64,000 bases of DNA from Terriglobales bacterium (lineage in GTDB: Bacteria; Acidobacteriota; Terriglobia; Terriglobales; Acidobacteriaceae). Position 1 is the stretch's first letter, and every line of letters begins with the position of its first letter. The stretch lies in NCBI GenBank assembly GCA_035567895.1, contig DATMPC010000014.1, forward strand, positions 1 to 64,000. Direction: 5' to 3'. Positions 8,682 through 17,007 of this stretch are shown here, piece after piece. A model generated the notes under the pieces. It had not been told where the DNA came from, did not search any database, and saw only the letters and a list, made by a program, of their open reading frames with translations. A program made the position numbers and the translations under genes.

Positions 8682-9590
8682 CTATGTGTATTTTCTGTAT
8701 CGCCTCAAATCCGTCAACAGGTGGTTAATGTGGCCGTATTCATAAGCGAAGATACTTTGATGGGTACTACCCACCACATCCAGGTACTCCACGGAACCGA
8801 ATACAAGTCCGTTTTTTACGCCCGCGACAATGTCGATCCATTGATCCGCAAAATAGTCAGCAATACCAAAGTGGTCGAGCGTTACCGGGCTGTTTGGCAG
8901 CACCAGAACATTTTGGCGCGTGAACTCCAAGAATTCTCCGAGTCTCTCTGGCTTCGGTTCGTTGAGATCCAAGGCTACAACTCCGAATTTGAAACCGGTG
9001 ATTATCGCCAAAGTGCGCCCGTAGTTCGTTACTTCAAACCCATAGTTGTCGGCTATATCCTTAACGAAGCGTGGTTCAATCCAGGCTCGTTCGCTATGAA
9101 CCAAGGCATTGGCGCTTTTCGTGGCAGCATCGGCACCCTTAGTTGCTGCATCCGCGCTCTTACTCATGTGCTCAGTGGCCTTAGTGGCAGCCTCGGCGCT
9201 CTTGTACATCGCTCTGGCTGCATTGGTAGCAGCAATGCTTTGTCTAACAGCCTCCTCAATCAGTTTTGTAGTTTGCTGCCCGGCGCCTTGCATTTGTCCA
9301 ACTTGCGCCTCAATCGCCTTAAGGGTTCGCCAAGCGAACAGAACACCCAACCCGACGACGATGGCGGAGAGCCAAAGCGGGAGAATGTCCGGCGCGAAGA
9401 CACGTTTGATGTAGCTGGACTTGTGCTCTTCGCTGGATGTTACGGAGGCCTGTGTTATTTGAGCTACGCCAATAGAAGACGCTGGCTACTGCTTTTGGGA
9501 GGATTGTGTACCTTGGGAAGCCTTGTGTTGCTGATCTATTTGGGGAGCAGAAGATATTAACGCCACACACAGCAACATGGCAGCAATCAT
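8682..9590 (-). pseudogene. Membrane-anchored hypothetical gene with in-frame TAG at codon 35
   Basis: From ATG 9590 the frame encodes a signal-like start (MIAAMLLCVALISSA) and a Gln/Ser-rich linker. It then meets TAG at 9486-9488 and continues in the same frame as linker, SSYIKRVFAPDILPLW, a membrane helix, an Ala-rich coiled coil (KSADAATKGADAATKSANA) and a C-terminal soluble domain. Coding character is intact on both sides of the stop, so this is either a young nonsense mutation or a readthrough case. A TTG at 9350 could restart translation but would lose half of the membrane helix. The function is unknown. Confidence 0.65.
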
Positions 9591-9601
9591 GCGCCGCAAT
9601 T

Positions 9602-9676
9602 CTAGGATGTGCCCAGCAGTTCGGCAATGCTCCAAACGTGGTCAGCGAGTCCGGCCTCCATTGCCGGAATGACTCT
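9602..9676 (-). mobile_element. C-terminal relic of an IS1-family transposase
   Basis: The minus strand reads IPAMEAGLADHVWSIAELLG and then a stop at 9602-9604. The AGLxDHVW motif is characteristic of the C-terminus of IS1-type transposases. The rest of the element is absent. The fragment lies directly upstream of the gene that carries the nonsense codon. Confidence 0.55.
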
Positions 9677-9698
9677 TAGACTCGAATGAACTGCGGTT

Positions 9699-10018
9699 GC
9701 GATTATCCACACCGTCATTGTGACCCGGGGTGGGTGCAGCGGCGAGCGCCGAAGGCGCGCTATTCCTGTAGCCCATGTGCGGACGAGCCATGGGAACGCG
9801 TTGCCAGATTCGGTCCGAGCCCCTTAGGGCGGCATTCATCGGAGGCGTTCGATCCGGACGATCTCACGTGGCATAGGAATGCCGCCCTGCGGGCTCACAA
9901 TGTTTTTCACCTGAGTACCCATGGCTCCATCGCTCATGGGCTACGGGAGTGCCGCGCCTGCGGCGCTGATTATCAGTTCGATGGAAAAAGCAAAACAATA
10001 AGGATGGACCACCCAGCC
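9699..10018. repeat. 310-bp interspersed repeat, copy A
   Basis: Collinear with 15112-15428 and 25437-25755. It contains GCGCCGAAGGCGC, and two related modules each ending in a palindromic CCATGGCTC.. / ..ATGGGCTAC segment. It ends with the shared text GATGGAAAAAGCAAAACAAT. There is no conserved coding frame. Such elements resemble REP-type intergenic repeats. Confidence 0.8.
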
Positions 10019-10077
10019 GCAGCATTATTGGCCGTTCGCATCCGAATGTCTCGGGCGGCGTCGTGAAGCGCATGCTG

Positions 10078-10160
10078 CGAAACCACGCAGAATGCGGCAC
10101 CCGCTGTTTGGACGGCCGAAGCAAGAGGAAAATCAAGAGTCGGCCGCCCGCCCCGCGGGT
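10078..10160. repeat. Short repeat fragment
   Basis: Contains GGCACCCGCTGTTTGGACGG and AATCAAGAGTCGGCCGCCCG, a diverged copy of the unit at 7615-7680. It lies just beyond the 3' end of the next gene. Confidence 0.6.
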
Positions 10161-10174
10161 TGGTTCACACTCGA

Positions 10175-10756
10175 TTAATCCAACCCGCAATGGGTGCAGA
10201 GCGGGAGCATGACGCCGATGGCAATCCGCGTGTCGCCGCCGCTCCCGAAGGTATTCAGGGGGAAGCGGTGTTGAAGCTCGATGTAGGGAGACCAGGTATA
10301 GCGAGCAATTCGATCGTCGGAAAGCAGCGCGATCATCACCTTCGCACTGCTGTATCCATGGAATCCGTCTCCAAATCGGCGCCCGAAACCCGGTTCAGCG
10401 TAGAGTCGCACATAGTTTCTCGAGGGATTCGACTGTGGCCGTGGAAATCGGAAGACCGGCAGCATCGCGGAAAATTCTGCCGAGAATCCATTGTTCGACT
10501 CAACGCGGTCGTATCCGAGATCCAAAGTCCACCAAGACGCTCCAAGCTTCACGCCACCATACGCGGATGGTTGGCGCTGCGGATTGGCCCCAAGTCCACC
10601 ACCGCCTTCAGTCGCCAGCAGCAACGAGAACCACTTCGATAAGTCTTCCGGAGGAGGTGTCCTAGCGGCGCTCGTGCTTGTAGTGGTCTGAGCGCCTGCC
10701 CCAACGACGAGGGCTGTAAGCGAGACGGCAACCAGCAAAGTTGTCTTGTTCACCAT
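10175..10756 (-). CDS. Secreted beta-rich (outer-membrane-like) protein
   Basis: The product of about 193 residues has a clear signal peptide (MVNKTTLLVAVSLTALVVG, cut near AGAQ). Alternating aromatic and glycine-rich strands follow (GGVKLGASWWTLDLGYD, RNYVRLYAEPGFGRRFG, YTWSPYIELQHRF), typical of a small outer-membrane barrel. No named family is recognised. AAGGAGG ends one base before ATG 10756, which is unusually close, so GTG 10753 may be used. It is divergent from a TetR gene with an operator-like palindrome between them, so it is the likely target of that repressor. Confidence 0.65.
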   Translation of the reverse strand: MVNKTTLLVAVSLTALVVGAGAQTTTSTSAARTPPPEDLSKWFSLLLATEGGGGLGANPQRQPSAYGGVKLGASWWTLDLGYDRVESNNGFSAEFSAMLPVFRFPRPQSNPSRNYVRLYAEPGFGRRFGDGFHGYSSAKVMIALLSDDRIARYTWSPYIELQHRFPLNTFGSGGDTRIAIGVMLPLCTHCGLD

Positions 10757-10815
10757 GCCTCCTTGGACGCGTGGATGGGGGACTCCCAAGATGTGCCCGT
10801 TTGACAACTCGCAAT

Positions 10816-10834
10816 ATATGAGTAAAGCTCATAT
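10816..10834. promoter_or_regulatory. Probable TetR operator
   Basis: Perfect inverted repeat ATATGAG-TAAAG-CTCATAT between two divergent genes. It abuts the TTG start of the TetR gene and lies about 60 bp upstream of the secreted-protein gene. Its position suggests control of both genes. Confidence 0.65.
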
Positions 10835-11518
10835 TTGGCTACTCGGATTCCGGAAGCTACCACGCCGGTGAAGCGAACCCCGCAAATCGCTGATTTCAGA
10901 CGCAGAACGCCGCGCCAAACCCGCGCTAAGGACACAGTCGATGTCATTATTGAGGCAACGGCTCAGATTTTGCAGAGGGAAGGTAGGTCAACACTTAACA
11001 CGAACAGAATCGCCGAGCGAGCTGGAATCAGCATTGGGACGCTTTATCAATACTTCCCAAACAAGCAGGCTATTCTGATCGAGATTGCACGTCGGGAGAT
11101 CGAGCGCGATCGAGCGGTAGTAGCCAGGGCGATCTCTCAAGCCTCGGAGAATTCTGGCGTCGATCCGGCGCGCATCGGTGTGCGAGCTCTGATTACTTCG
11201 CAGAAAAAGCAAAGCAAAGTACGTCGTGCCGCATTCGATGCTTTGCTAGCGGAAGGTTTCAGCCAATTCGGGCTGGAAAGCGCATCGGCGTTTCAGCAGA
11301 TTAACGAGATGATTGGCACGCACCGTGAGCGCCTGCTGTCAGATCGTGCCCGCTATCCCTCGCCTCTAATGTTGTTTGTCATCTCTCGCGCTATCACTGG
11401 AGCAATTCGCTCCGCGATCCTGGAGGATTCTCCGTTCCTCACCACAAGCGAGTTCGAAGACGAATTGGTACATCTCATTCGTGGTTTCTTTCGAAAAGGA
11501 AAAGACAGAGACAAGTAA
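10835..11518 (+). CDS. TetR/AcrR-family transcriptional regulator
   Basis: The 227-residue protein has the TetR DNA-binding domain at about residues 35-85 (IIEATAQILQREG, then IAERAGISIGTLYQYFPNKQ). A helical ligand-binding domain follows, with LVHLIRGFF near the end. The frame opens with TTG 10835, directly after the palindrome and without a ribosome site. Either the message is nearly leaderless or the true start is a little further in. It is divergent from the secreted protein gene at 10175-10756. The ligand is unknown. Confidence 0.85.
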   Translation: MATRIPEATTPVKRTPQIADFRRRTPRQTRAKDTVDVIIEATAQILQREGRSTLNTNRIAERAGISIGTLYQYFPNKQAILIEIARREIERDRAVVARAISQASENSGVDPARIGVRALITSQKKQSKVRRAAFDALLAEGFSQFGLESASAFQQINEMIGTHRERLLSDRARYPSPLMLFVISRAITGAIRSAILEDSPFLTTSEFEDELVHLIRGFFRKGKDRDK

Positions 11519-12106
11519 CTGTCCGCCGGGTGGCCGACCCTTTTCACTTGCCTTAGTTTTTGTGATCAGTCCAAAACTGCCGGGTGCGCCACCCTTCATT
11601 TTGTTTTTTGTTTGCTGATGAACCCATAAAGTGGGTGCCGGGTGCCCCGGCATATTTCCACTTGAATTTCTGCCAAGGCGGGTGGCCCGGGGCGCCACCT
11701 TTCATTTTTTTTTGCTGATGAACCCATAAAGTGGGTGCCCTACTCTCCGCGCCTTTCGGAGGGTGGGCTGACACGCTGTCTGCAGTGCCATCGGCTGCGG
11801 CTGATTTCGCTTTCCCATTCGCGGAATGCCGCTGCCAGTTCAGTCTGCACTACTTCTTTCTCACAGAAGGCGAATGCGCGATAACTACTCCAGCGCCACA
11901 GGAAATGCAGATTCCCGCCGCCGTGAAAACGTAGCAAGCCTCTGGGCACGGCTGAGCCCTTATACAAACCGAAAATACAACCCCAAAGTTGCACACCTCA
12001 TCGCAGCCCGCCCTCTGAAAGTCACAGAGGGGTAGGGCACCCGCTTCATCAGTTCATTACGGGAAAAGCAAAAGCAAGGGCAGGGCACCCGGCAAGGCGG
12101 TCGCAT
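11519..12106. repeat. Repeat-filled intergenic region
   Basis: Contains GTGGCCGACCCTTTTCACTT with the TTTGTGATCA.TCCAAAACTG text shared with 14918 and 25266, and two tandem copies of a TTGCTGATGAACCCATAAAG unit (11613 and 11713). Several GGTGCCC/GGGCACC palindromes are present. No gene is supported. Short reading frames here are made of repeat text. Confidence 0.6.
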
Positions 12107-14551
12107 TCATTCCTGTCTCAACGCAACAATCGGATCCACCGCTGCTGCTTTCCGGGCTGGCAGATAGCTCGCTGCCATGGCAATCATGAAAAGCAGCAAT
12201 GACGCGACGACGAAGGCAAAATAGTCCATGCCACGAATTCCGTAGAGCCATGCACCCAGCAGGCGAGTCGTTCCGACCGCGAGCAGCAGGCCGGCGGCCA
12301 CGCCAGCAAGGCTCATGGTGATGCCCTGGCCGATAATGAGCTGCAGAACACTCTTCAACTGAGCACCGAGTGCCATGCGGATGCCGATCTCACGCGTGCG
12401 CGTCTTCACGTAGTACGTAAGCACGCTAAACAGCCCAACCGCACTGAGACACAGTGCGATGATCCCACAATAAGAAATCACCGTGCGCGATAACATCACC
12501 GGCATGTACTCGACTTCGATCTGTTCCGACATGGGCATATCTTCGCCGATAGGAATGTTGGCATCCATAGCATGGATCGCGCGGCGAATGTCGGGCAGAG
12601 CCGCCTTGGGATCGGATTTCACTCGCACGGCGAGCCGCAGATCGCCCTCTTTGCCGGGATCGCTTTGCCAAAGTGGGAGGAAGAGATATGGCGCGGCAGG
12701 CTGCAATGCATTGGCTGGCTGGATATCGGCCGCTACTCCCACGATGCGGGTCGGTCTTTGATTCACGATTACAGTTCTGCCCAGGGCAGAGGCATTGGGC
12801 CAAAGCCGCTTCGCCAGTGTGGCATTGAGAATTGCGACGGATGGCGCCTGGGCGTCATCTTCGGGAGCAAAGTCCTGGCCTTCGAGCAGCGGAATCCGCA
12901 ATGTGCGGAAAAATTCTAAGCCGATGTCATGATGAAGTACTTCCAGGCCTTGCGTGGACTCTCCGGGTAAGTTCACGTTCACCTCTCGCCCGCTTTCCCA
13001 GTGCCAGATCAAACCTTGGCCGCCATGCACAGAGGTCACGGCTTCGACTCCCGGAAGTGCTTTTAGATTTTCTACTACTCGGCGAAAGACTTCTTCATTC
13101 TGTTGCGGAGTATAGTGAAGCAGCTCGGGACGAATCCTCAAGACAGCGACGTGCTGCGGATCGAAATTTGTTCCGCGCTGTAGCGACTGGCCGCTGCGTA
13201 CCATCAATCCTGCAGCAATCAGGAGCACCAGGGAAAGCGCAACTTGCCCAGCGACCAGCGCTTGCCGGAAACGCCCGCTTCGCGAAGCTGCGCCGGAACC
13301 AGATCCCTCTTTGAGCTGCGTGATTAGATCCAGACGCGTAGCCTGCAGTGCTGGAGCGAGGCCAAACAGGATGGCGGTGAAGATGGAAACGGCGAAGGAA
13401 AACGCAAAGACTCGCCAGTCCAGGCGAAGATCATAGAGATGCTGAAAGCCTTCGCTGTCGACGTTATAGAAACTCTCCAGCGCGTTGCGGCCCCATAGCG
13501 AAAATCCCAGGCCGAGGGCGCAGCCGGTGAACGACAACAGCAGGTTCTCAGTCAGTAGCTGCCGTGTGATCCGCGCCCGGCTTGCTCCAATGGAAAGTCG
13601 AACGGCTATCTCCCGGCCTCGGGTCACGCTGCGCGCCAGCAGTAAGCCTGCCAGGTTCGCGCATGACACCACCAGCAGCACGGCGGCGACGGCCATGAGA
13701 AGACGCATCTGAGCGGCGAAGTATGGGCGCTCGTCGGGATCAACTCCCATCATGGGAAATACACCAATCTTCCGGGGAGGATAGTTCCTCGGCCAGTCGG
13801 CCGCAGACCAGACAACAATCCGGCTGAGCTCATCTTCGGCCTCAGCTCGCCGACGTCCTGAAGCCAGCTGCCCGATCAGGTCATCGAAGACCCTGCATTC
13901 AACCTGTTGCGCACAGCCGCCGTAGCCGTGGAGGTGCAGCATCATCGATGGCATCCACAGCTCCTCTGGAGTGCCGGCATGCACGCCGCCAAAGCCCGGC
14001 GGTGCCACTCCCACGATCTGCAGCTCAGCCCGATTCACGGTTATCCGGCGTCCAACGATTTGTGTATCGCTCCCGAAACGGTTCTTCCACAATTCCGCGC
14101 TGATGACCGCAACCGGATCTCTATCCGGAACCAGGTCTTCCTCGGGCATGAAGAACCTTCCGATCAAGGGTCTTACGCCAAGTGTCGAAAAGTAGTTAGC
14201 GGAGACGAAGGCGCCTCGCGCTTCCAGAGCCTCGCCTTGCAAGACAAGATGGAGTTGCGCGACCGTAGATTCCGCCGCGAGCGAAACGAATGACGTGTTG
14301 TGGTTGCGAAAAGAAATGTACTCGGGATAGGAGAATCCAGCACCGTACGCATGTCGGCCCTTGGCGAAGACTTTCACGATCTGATCTGGATGGTCCACGT
14401 CGATGGGCTTCCAATACAGCGCATTGACCAGACTAAAGATCGCTGTGTTTGCCCCAATTCCCACACCGAGAATCAGCAGCATTACGAGAGTCGCCAACGG
14501 CGACTTAAGCAAGATGCGAACCCCGTATTGAAGATCGTGCACTATCGTCAT
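12107..14551 (-). CDS. ABC transporter permease of the MacB/ADOP type
   Basis: The 814-residue protein has two FtsX-like permease halves, each with an extracytoplasmic MacB_PCD domain. The pattern is TM1 near residue 20-45, a periplasmic domain, three helices with CANLAGLLLARSVTRGREIAVRLSIGA, a second periplasmic domain, then three C-terminal helices with RTREIGIRMALGA and LPARKAAAVDP. This duplicated orphan permease is characteristic of Acidobacteria and usually has no adjacent ATPase gene, as here. The substrate is unknown. GAGGGAG 7 nt upstream supports ATG 14551 over ATG 14572. Confidence 0.9.
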   Translation of the reverse strand: MTIVHDLQYGVRILLKSPLATLVMLLILGVGIGANTAIFSLVNALYWKPIDVDHPDQIVKVFAKGRHAYGAGFSYPEYISFRNHNTSFVSLAAESTVAQLHLVLQGEALEARGAFVSANYFSTLGVRPLIGRFFMPEEDLVPDRDPVAVISAELWKNRFGSDTQIVGRRITVNRAELQIVGVAPPGFGGVHAGTPEELWMPSMMLHLHGYGGCAQQVECRVFDDLIGQLASGRRRAEAEDELSRIVVWSAADWPRNYPPRKIGVFPMMGVDPDERPYFAAQMRLLMAVAAVLLVVSCANLAGLLLARSVTRGREIAVRLSIGASRARITRQLLTENLLLSFTGCALGLGFSLWGRNALESFYNVDSEGFQHLYDLRLDWRVFAFSFAVSIFTAILFGLAPALQATRLDLITQLKEGSGSGAASRSGRFRQALVAGQVALSLVLLIAAGLMVRSGQSLQRGTNFDPQHVAVLRIRPELLHYTPQQNEEVFRRVVENLKALPGVEAVTSVHGGQGLIWHWESGREVNVNLPGESTQGLEVLHHDIGLEFFRTLRIPLLEGQDFAPEDDAQAPSVAILNATLAKRLWPNASALGRTVIVNQRPTRIVGVAADIQPANALQPAAPYLFLPLWQSDPGKEGDLRLAVRVKSDPKAALPDIRRAIHAMDANIPIGEDMPMSEQIEVEYMPVMLSRTVISYCGIIALCLSAVGLFSVLTYYVKTRTREIGIRMALGAQLKSVLQLIIGQGITMSLAGVAAGLLLAVGTTRLLGAWLYGIRGMDYFAFVVASLLLFMIAMAASYLPARKAAAVDPIVALRQE

Positions 14552-14912
14552 GCTGGCTCCCTCGGCAGCCACTCGGAATGTTATGCATGTCTGCTTCCTG
14601 TGGCAGAGGATCTTTATCTCGTTGAATTTCAGGCCTATATAACACCAGGGAATCTCTGAGCTAAGTATGAGTGTCGTTCGCTGCCGGAATGCTCTGTCCG
14701 GAAACGCACGGGATCAGAGACGGAATGGTCGATTAAGGGTGAGGGTCACCTCTGCGCTGTTGAGGCTGTTACGAAACTCAAAAAATTCAAGTTATATTGC
14801 GCTTTTGCCGACTGCCAACCCAACATATTGCGGTTTCGAAAGAGGAAATTCGAGTTTCGTAACAGCCTCGATGTCCGGAAAGGGTGCGCTTTCACAACGG
14901 TTGCAGGTTGGA
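14552..14912. other. Intergenic region around a MITE-like element
   Basis: No gene is supported upstream of the permease. The stretch contains GCTCTGTCCGGAAACGCAC at 14690 and GATGTCCGGAAAGGGTGCGC at 14871, either side of the MITE-like element listed separately. Confidence 0.4.
14762..14869. mobile_element. 108-bp MITE-like element with perfect terminal inverted repeats
   Basis: GAGGCTGTTACGAAACTC at 14762-14779 is repeated as its exact reverse complement at 14852-14869, enclosing 72 bp with no coding capacity. About 50 bp of one end recurs at 32295-32344 in another intergenic region. Together these suggest a non-autonomous element mobilised by a transposase encoded elsewhere. No clear target-site duplication is visible. 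Confidence 0.65.
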
Positions 14913-15428
14913 CGGGTGGCCGACCCTTTTTCACTTGCCTTTGGTTTTTGTGATCATTCCAAAACTGCGGGTGCCGCACCCTTCCCACCCCAGCAACAAA
15001 CAGCCGAAAACAAGACACAGGATCCCATTCGGCTTCGCTCAGGGCAGGCTCTTCGGCAGGCTCAGGACGACAACAGTTGCTGGGGACCCCGGCCTTCGTG
15101 GTTCGAAGGGTGCGATTATCCACACCGTCATTGTGACCCCCGGGGGCGCAGCGGCGAGCGCCCAAAGTGCGCTATTCCTGTAGCCCATGTGCGGACGAGC
15201 CATGGGAACGCGTTTCCAGATTCGGTCCGAGCCCGTTAGGGCGGCATGCATCGGAGGTGTTCGATGCGGACGATATCACGTTCCATAGGAATGCCGCCCT
15301 CCGGGCTCACAATGTTTTCATCTGAGTACCCATGGCTCCATCGCTCATGGGCTACGGGAGTGCCGCACCTGCGGCGCTGGTTAGCAGTTCGATGGAAAAA
15401 GCAAAACAATAAGGATGAACCACCCAGG
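14913..15428. repeat. Composite repeat of about 515 bp, copy 1 (includes 310-bp repeat copy B)
   Basis: Three blocks occur in fixed order. First is GTGGCCGACCC..TTTTGTGATCATTCC..GGGTGCCGCACCC (14918-14990). Second is the CCCCAGCAACAAACAGCC..GTTGCTGGGGACCCCGG block (14991-15096). Third is the 310-bp repeat (15112-15428). The same order is found at 25262-25755, so the blocks moved or were copied as one unit at least once. Confidence 0.75.
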
Positions 15429-15493
15429 GCGGGTGGCGTACCCTGTTTTGCCTTTTCTGCCTGCAACATCTAGAGAGTGGGTGCCGCACTCTC

Positions 15494-15578
15494 CGCCCCA
15501 GCAACAAATAGCCGAAAACAAGACACAGGATCCTTCGGCAGGCTCAGGATGGCAACAGTTGCTGGGGACCCCGGTCTA
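15494..15578. repeat. CCCCAGCAACAAA..TTGCTGGGGACCCC repeat
   Basis: One copy of the block also found at 14991, 21319, 23196 (reverse) and 25341. Its ends, CCCCAGCAAC and GTTGCTGGGG, are complementary and can form a stem. The last bases of the repeat supply the stop codon of the neighbouring gene (TAG at 15576-15578). Confidence 0.75.
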
Positions 15579-15986
15579 TTCCGCCTTCGGTTCCGGCACT
15601 CGCACGCACCACATAGTGCCGTCCACTCGTCCTCTGGGATCTTCTTTCGTGTTTAACCTTATCCCGCTGGTACCGGCGATGTGTTGAGCATAGTGACCGA
15701 TATATTTGCTCAAATCTCCAGTCGTCCAGTCGACTTCGTGCTTCTTGCTCTCGTACACAAACTGGCCTGAGGTCTTTCCTGTGGTGGTTGTCAAATCCAG
15801 AAATTCGTAGGCGTCATTCGGACGTAGCCAGATGTAGGCCACTGGGTCGCCGTACGGCGACGTGTTTTCCTGCGGTGGATAGCGCCGACATTGAAACTTG
15901 CCGATTGGCGTTCCCGCGAGAGCAGGCAGTGTGAGGATCGCAAGCATCACGGTTACTAACCCGGACTCCAGGCAGCGTTTCAGCAT
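15576..15986 (-). CDS. Secreted hypothetical protein
   Basis: The 136-residue product has a signal peptide (GLVTVMLAILTLPALA) followed by a small domain with FQCRRYPPQENTSPYGDPVAY, YEFLDLTTTTGKTSG and DGTMWCVRV. No family is recognised. ATG 15986 is chosen because it places the signal peptide at the N-terminus; frames extending to 16187 lack coding character. The stop codon is made by the edge of an interspersed repeat, so the natural C-terminus may have been replaced. Confidence 0.6.
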   Translation of the reverse strand: MLKRCLESGLVTVMLAILTLPALAGTPIGKFQCRRYPPQENTSPYGDPVAYIWLRPNDAYEFLDLTTTTGKTSGQFVYESKKHEVDWTTGDLSKYIGHYAQHIAGTSGIRLNTKEDPRGRVDGTMWCVRVPEPKAE

Positions 15987-16080
15987 GTTCCCTGGATTAT
16001 AGGGAATATCACGGGAGTCATAAACGTTCTGGGCGGTGCGAAAATGTGACCATCTCCGCGTCTTCAGGGCAGTTAAGAAT

Positions 16081-16581
16081 TCAGGTTGCTGGACACGGCT
16101 GAAACGACGACCAGTCGATCGCTCGCTGGAAGGACTCATCCGCCGGAAAGACGGTTTTGAAAGTAAACGCAAACTGGGTTGGGCCATGAGCTTCGAGATG
16201 AGCGAGCCGCTTCCTGGCTTCGTCGACCCCGGGAATGTGTCCAGCTGGAACCCACCACAACGCCAAATACGTTCCGGCGAACTTGGTGAACCACTCGTGC
16301 CGGTGCCGCAGCAGTTCGGAATGCACTGTGCGATAGACGTAATTCTTCAGTGCCTCGACACTTTCCCATACTGACATATTCATGAGAATGCGATCGTCGT
16401 TGTAGGGACGGAAATAGGTCGCGTTGCCCTCGGAGGTTTGCAGGCGCCATACGAATCCCGGAGCGCGATCGGCAAGCGCATTGAGTTCGTCGAGGCGCGA
16501 GACGAAGCCTGCCATCTGAGGATCGTCTAGAAGAGCAACAATTCGACCAATGTTGATTTGCGCGACGTGATACCGAGGCAT
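16081..16581 (-). CDS. DUF3291-domain protein
   Basis: The 166-residue protein shows the DUF3291 pattern: HVAQINIGRIVALLDDPQM, GFVWRLQTSEGNATYFRP, LMNMSVWESVEALKNYVYR, HRHEWFTKFAGTYLALWWVPAGH. It has a ferredoxin-like dimeric alpha/beta-barrel fold related to antibiotic-biosynthesis monooxygenases, but the reaction is unknown. GGAGGA 7 nt before ATG 16581 supports the start. It is probably cytoplasmic and monocistronic. Confidence 0.85.
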   Translation of the reverse strand: MPRYHVAQINIGRIVALLDDPQMAGFVSRLDELNALADRAPGFVWRLQTSEGNATYFRPYNDDRILMNMSVWESVEALKNYVYRTVHSELLRHRHEWFTKFAGTYLALWWVPAGHIPGVDEARKRLAHLEAHGPTQFAFTFKTVFPADESFQRAIDWSSFQPCPAT

Positions 16582-17007
16582 CGGCGTTCCTCCGCGAGAG
16601 AAATGATGCGGCGATTATAAAGAAGCACTCAGCAGTCGGGACTGGTTTGCACTCCACTGGCGCGAGAAATGGTGGGACGGATGCGGGTGGCCCAGCCTTT
16701 TCCCATTTCTAGCAGCGCATCCTGGCGCCGTTTCCTCCGTGACCGGAGCCTGCCCTGAGCGTAATCGAAGCGTGTTCGCTCCTGATGTCGCTCGTGCCGG
16801 AAACTCACTAGCCAGCACAATCGCCGAGCCGTCTCATCACACCCTTGTGCAGAGTAGGTGGATGAATTGGCGGGTTGCGGTAGTTCTACTTACGGGCCCC
16901 GAAGCGTTCGCGGTTTTCGCCCCATGGAGTTCCTGATCGTCCCAACAGTCGCGCATCCCGTCACTTCCTTTAAATAACCGCATTTTCAGCAACGAATGGA
17001 GAAATAT
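16582..17007. other. Intergenic region, no gene seen
   Basis: Contains fragments of common repeat text (GATGCGGGTGGCCCAGCC at 16680, GCCTGCCCTGAGCGTAATCG at 16748) and then AT-richer sequence just before the next gene. No coding frame or RNA gene is supported. Confidence 0.4.

Noticed and set aside
9486-9488. The in-frame TAG as a pyrrolysine or selenocysteine codon
   Set aside because: It is amber, not TGA, lies in a variable linker and replaces no conserved residue; nonsense mutation is simpler.
8547-9560. Long plus-strand frame (337 codons)
   Set aside because: It is antisense to the membrane/coiled-coil gene at 8682-9590, contains repeat text at its start, and lacks a ribosome site or domain pattern.
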